Below the pieces are notes generated by a model, which saw only the letters and a list, made by a program, of their open reading frames with translations, was not told the origin of the DNA and searched no databases. From Gammaproteobacteria bacterium (lineage in GTDB: Bacteria > Pseudomonadota > Gammaproteobacteria > HTCC5015), in NCBI GenBank assembly GCA_028284675.1, contig JANQRI010000014.1, positions 1 to 64,000 on the forward strand: a stretch of DNA of 64,000 nt, given 5' to 3'. Shown in pieces: positions 62,520-64,000 of the stretch; the first letter of the stretch is position 1, and the number at the start of each line of letters is the position of its first letter. The position numbers and the translations under genes were made by a program.

Positions 62520-63209
62520 ATGACCCCTGAACGTTATCAACGATTACAAACCTGCCTGATGCGGCGTCAACCGGACCTGACCGTCGTGATGGAAAATGTC
62601 CATAAGAGCCATAACTTCGCCGCAATTATGCGCAGCTGTGACGCGGTGGGTATTCACGAGGTGCATGCAGTGACCACAAATGGCGAAATTGCCCAGCATC
62701 ACCAAACTTCGGCAGGGGCAAACAAGTGGGTAAATACACACTGCTATCAAGACGTTAAAGAGCCAATGGAAATACTCAAAAGCCGGGGTTTCCAGCTGCT
62801 GGCTGCGGATACGGACATGACTGCGATTGATTTCCGGCTTGCAGACTATACGAAACCTACTGCAATCATTATGGGCTCCGAACTGTTCGGCATCAGCCCC
62901 CAAACCAAAAGTGCTGTAGATCAGTCTATTACAATCCCCATGCAGGGCCTGGTTGAGTCCTTCAATGTCAGTGTTGCAACTGCATTGATTTTATACGAGG
63001 CCCAAAGGCAACGCGAAGCCGCCGGCTTTTACCAAAAATCCCGGCTTACAAGTGAGGTATTCAAAAAAACCCTGTTTGAATGGTGTTATCCGGAAATCGC
63101 AGCATACTGCCGGCGAAAAGAAACACCGTACCCGGAGCTTGATGAAGAGGGTTATATTACCGATCCCTCAAAGTTAAACAAGAAATATACACAAAACGAC
63201 CTTAAATGA
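62520..63209 (+). CDS. trmH: tRNA (guanosine(18)-2'-O)-methyltransferase
   Basis: This SPOUT-class enzyme methylates the 2'-OH of G18 in the tRNA D-loop using S-adenosylmethionine. It is 229 residues from the ATG at 62520 (MTPERYQRL), which matches the E. coli TrmH start; a TTG 18 bp upstream is unnecessary. Family motifs are visible: RRQPDLTVVMENVHKSHNFA, IMRSCDAVGIHEVHAV, PTAIIMGSELFGIS and the knot motif SFNVSVATALILYEAQRQR. It is a housekeeping gene that marks the end of the minus-strand surface island. Confidence 0.96.
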   Translation: MTPERYQRLQTCLMRRQPDLTVVMENVHKSHNFAAIMRSCDAVGIHEVHAVTTNGEIAQHHQTSAGANKWVNTHCYQDVKEPMEILKSRGFQLLAADTDMTAIDFRLADYTKPTAIIMGSELFGISPQTKSAVDQSITIPMQGLVESFNVSVATALILYEAQRQREAAGFYQKSRLTSEVFKKTLFEWCYPEIAAYCRRKETPYPELDEEGYITDPSKLNKKYTQNDLK

Positions 63210-63680
63210 AGCCTGCCAAATTGAAATTCAGGCAAAGTACATGTACTTATAAATGCCTATACTCTCCAAATAACGCAGATCTGAGAAATAAAAAAACTGA
63301 GATTGCTATTTGCTGATATAAATACTTAAAACTCTTGTAGTCAAAATCTTATGTCTGAGAAATATTCCATCATGAACAGCTGGTACACACTTTGTTAAAC
63401 GTTTGTAACTGCTACTTAGAGTTAAATATATGCACTTCATGATAAGCGATTGAATCAAAAAAACTTTATAAAAACAAACAATAACTTAACAACATACGTA
63501 GTTAATACATACTTTCAAAACCTGTATAAGCTTCTCGATAAACAGTAAAAAACTGTCAAAAAGACAACAATTTTAGAGCTTTTTTAAGCTTTAAAGCTGT
63601 TCCAATCAGGCATTCTGGGAATATAATCTTAGAATAAGACCACACCCTATAAACTAAACAACCCGCAAAAGGAGAGTTGC
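63210..63680. other. Gene-free AT-rich region upstream of the rpfF-like gene
   Basis: It contains no ORF of note. A 14-bp perfect palindrome AAGTACATGTACTT (63235-63248) lies 25 bp after the trmH stop, preceded by a GCCTG...CAGGC hairpin (63211-63233). A second palindrome AGCTTTAAAGCT (63588-63599) lies just before the promoter-like box. These could be 3'-end or operator structures. Confidence 0.5.
63622..63627 (+). promoter_or_regulatory. Likely -10 box for the rpfF-like gene
   Basis: TATAAT at 63622-63627 is a consensus -10 hexamer 53 bp before the start codon. The -35 region at 17-bp spacing is weak (TGTTCC-like), suggesting an activator or a weak promoter. Confidence 0.45.
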
Positions 63681-64000
63681 ATGAACGCGCAAACTCAAAA
63701 CCTGACACCTACATTAAATACTATAAAATCTGCTTCACAAATTAACTCTTTTTATGACTCCCGCTATAGACTCGACTGGTGCTATATGCGGCCAGAAGCC
63801 AGACCCTGTTTTAATTTCGCACTTGTAAGAGAGCTAAATAACTATTACAAAGCACTGCATAGCAATAATGATTCTGATATGCAATATCAGGTAATGGCCT
63901 CCGACAGTCCCGGAATTTTCAACCTGGGTGGAGACCTCAGGCTGTTTAAGCAATTGATAGAAACAAAAAACAAAGCAGTTCTTCAAGACTACGCTTATGC
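63681..64000 (+). CDS. rpfF: RpfF-like DSF synthase, crotonase family (partial, 5' part only)
   Basis: The gene starts at ATG 63681 after an AAAGGAGAG ribosome-binding site and runs off the right edge; 106 residues are visible. RPEARPCFNFALVRELNNYY and VMASDSPGIFNLGGDLRLF closely follow the N-terminal part of Xanthomonas RpfF, including the ARPCF and FNLGGDL motifs. RpfF makes cis-2-unsaturated fatty-acid signals (DSF family) from acyl-ACP. The two catalytic glutamates lie beyond the window, so activity cannot be judged. Partner sensor genes (rpfC, rpfG) are not in view. Confidence 0.85.
   Translation, partial: MNAQTQNLTPTLNTIKSASQINSFYDSRYRLDWCYMRPEARPCFNFALVRELNNYYKALHSNNDSDMQYQVMASDSPGIFNLGGDLRLFKQLIETKNKAVLQDYAY

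Noticed and set aside
1..64000. CRISPR array, tRNA, rRNA, integrase or transposase genes
   Set aside because: I saw no regularly spaced repeats, no tRNA-like cloverleaf and no transposase or integrase motif.

Overview
The window looks like the chromosome of a Gram-negative gammaproteobacterium. Evidence for this is outer-membrane machinery (two-partner secretion, TonB/ExbBD, porin, Wza-type export), a gammaproteobacterial-type TrmH, VPLPA/PEP-CTERM sorting tails and an RpfF-like DSF synthase. I cannot name the genus. Almost everything between 1 and 61.7 kb is read from the minus strand.

Region 1 (1-12.8 kb): three consecutive giant genes (one cut by the window edge) encode proteins with unrelated N-terminal modules joined to one family of C-terminal tail. 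The N-terminal modules are helix-turn-helix-like repeats, a kinase-like plus HAD phosphatase-like module, and pentapeptide repeats. The tail is about 91% identical at DNA level between the first two genes and recognisable at protein level in the third. None has a visible signal peptide or Shine-Dalgarno. The modules are AT-rich and the tails GC-rich. I recognise no described family, and this is the strongest candidate for an undescribed system.

Region 2 (12.8-13.55 kb): a gene-free stretch carrying a chain of strong palindromes.

Region 3 (13.55-38.9 kb): an exosortase A (XrtA)/PEP-CTERM exopolysaccharide locus. It holds PrsT, a long WecA/MraY-like initiating transferase, an XrtA-EpsI fusion, GDP-L-fucose synthesis (gmd, fcl), five glycosyltransferases, an O-acetyltransferase, Wzy- and Wzx-like proteins and a beta-helix protein. 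It also holds the XrtA-associated ATPase, tyrosine kinase, chain-length regulator, beta-barrel and Wza-like exporter, and a VPLPA-tailed protein. A low-molecular-weight phosphatase/ArsC gene and a small membrane protein gene sit on the opposite strand inside the locus, next to a 143-bp inverted-repeat element.

Region 4 (39.2-59.2 kb): a compact set made of a 3833-residue TpsA exoprotein, its TpsB pore, a DUF2341/lectin-ExbB fusion, ExbD, TonB, a porin and a periplasmic coiled-coil protein, with an FKBP isomerase gene upstream.

Region 5 (59.3-64 kb): a VPLPA-tailed secreted protein and a PstS-like secreted protein form a two-gene unit behind a cyclic-di-GMP-I (GEMM) riboswitch and ahead of a clear terminator. 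They are followed on the plus strand by trmH and the start of an rpfF-like gene. The layout suggests a surface-matrix island in which polysaccharide, sorted proteins and a giant exoprotein are made together, with c-di-GMP and possibly DSF signalling as inputs. That joint regulation is inference.
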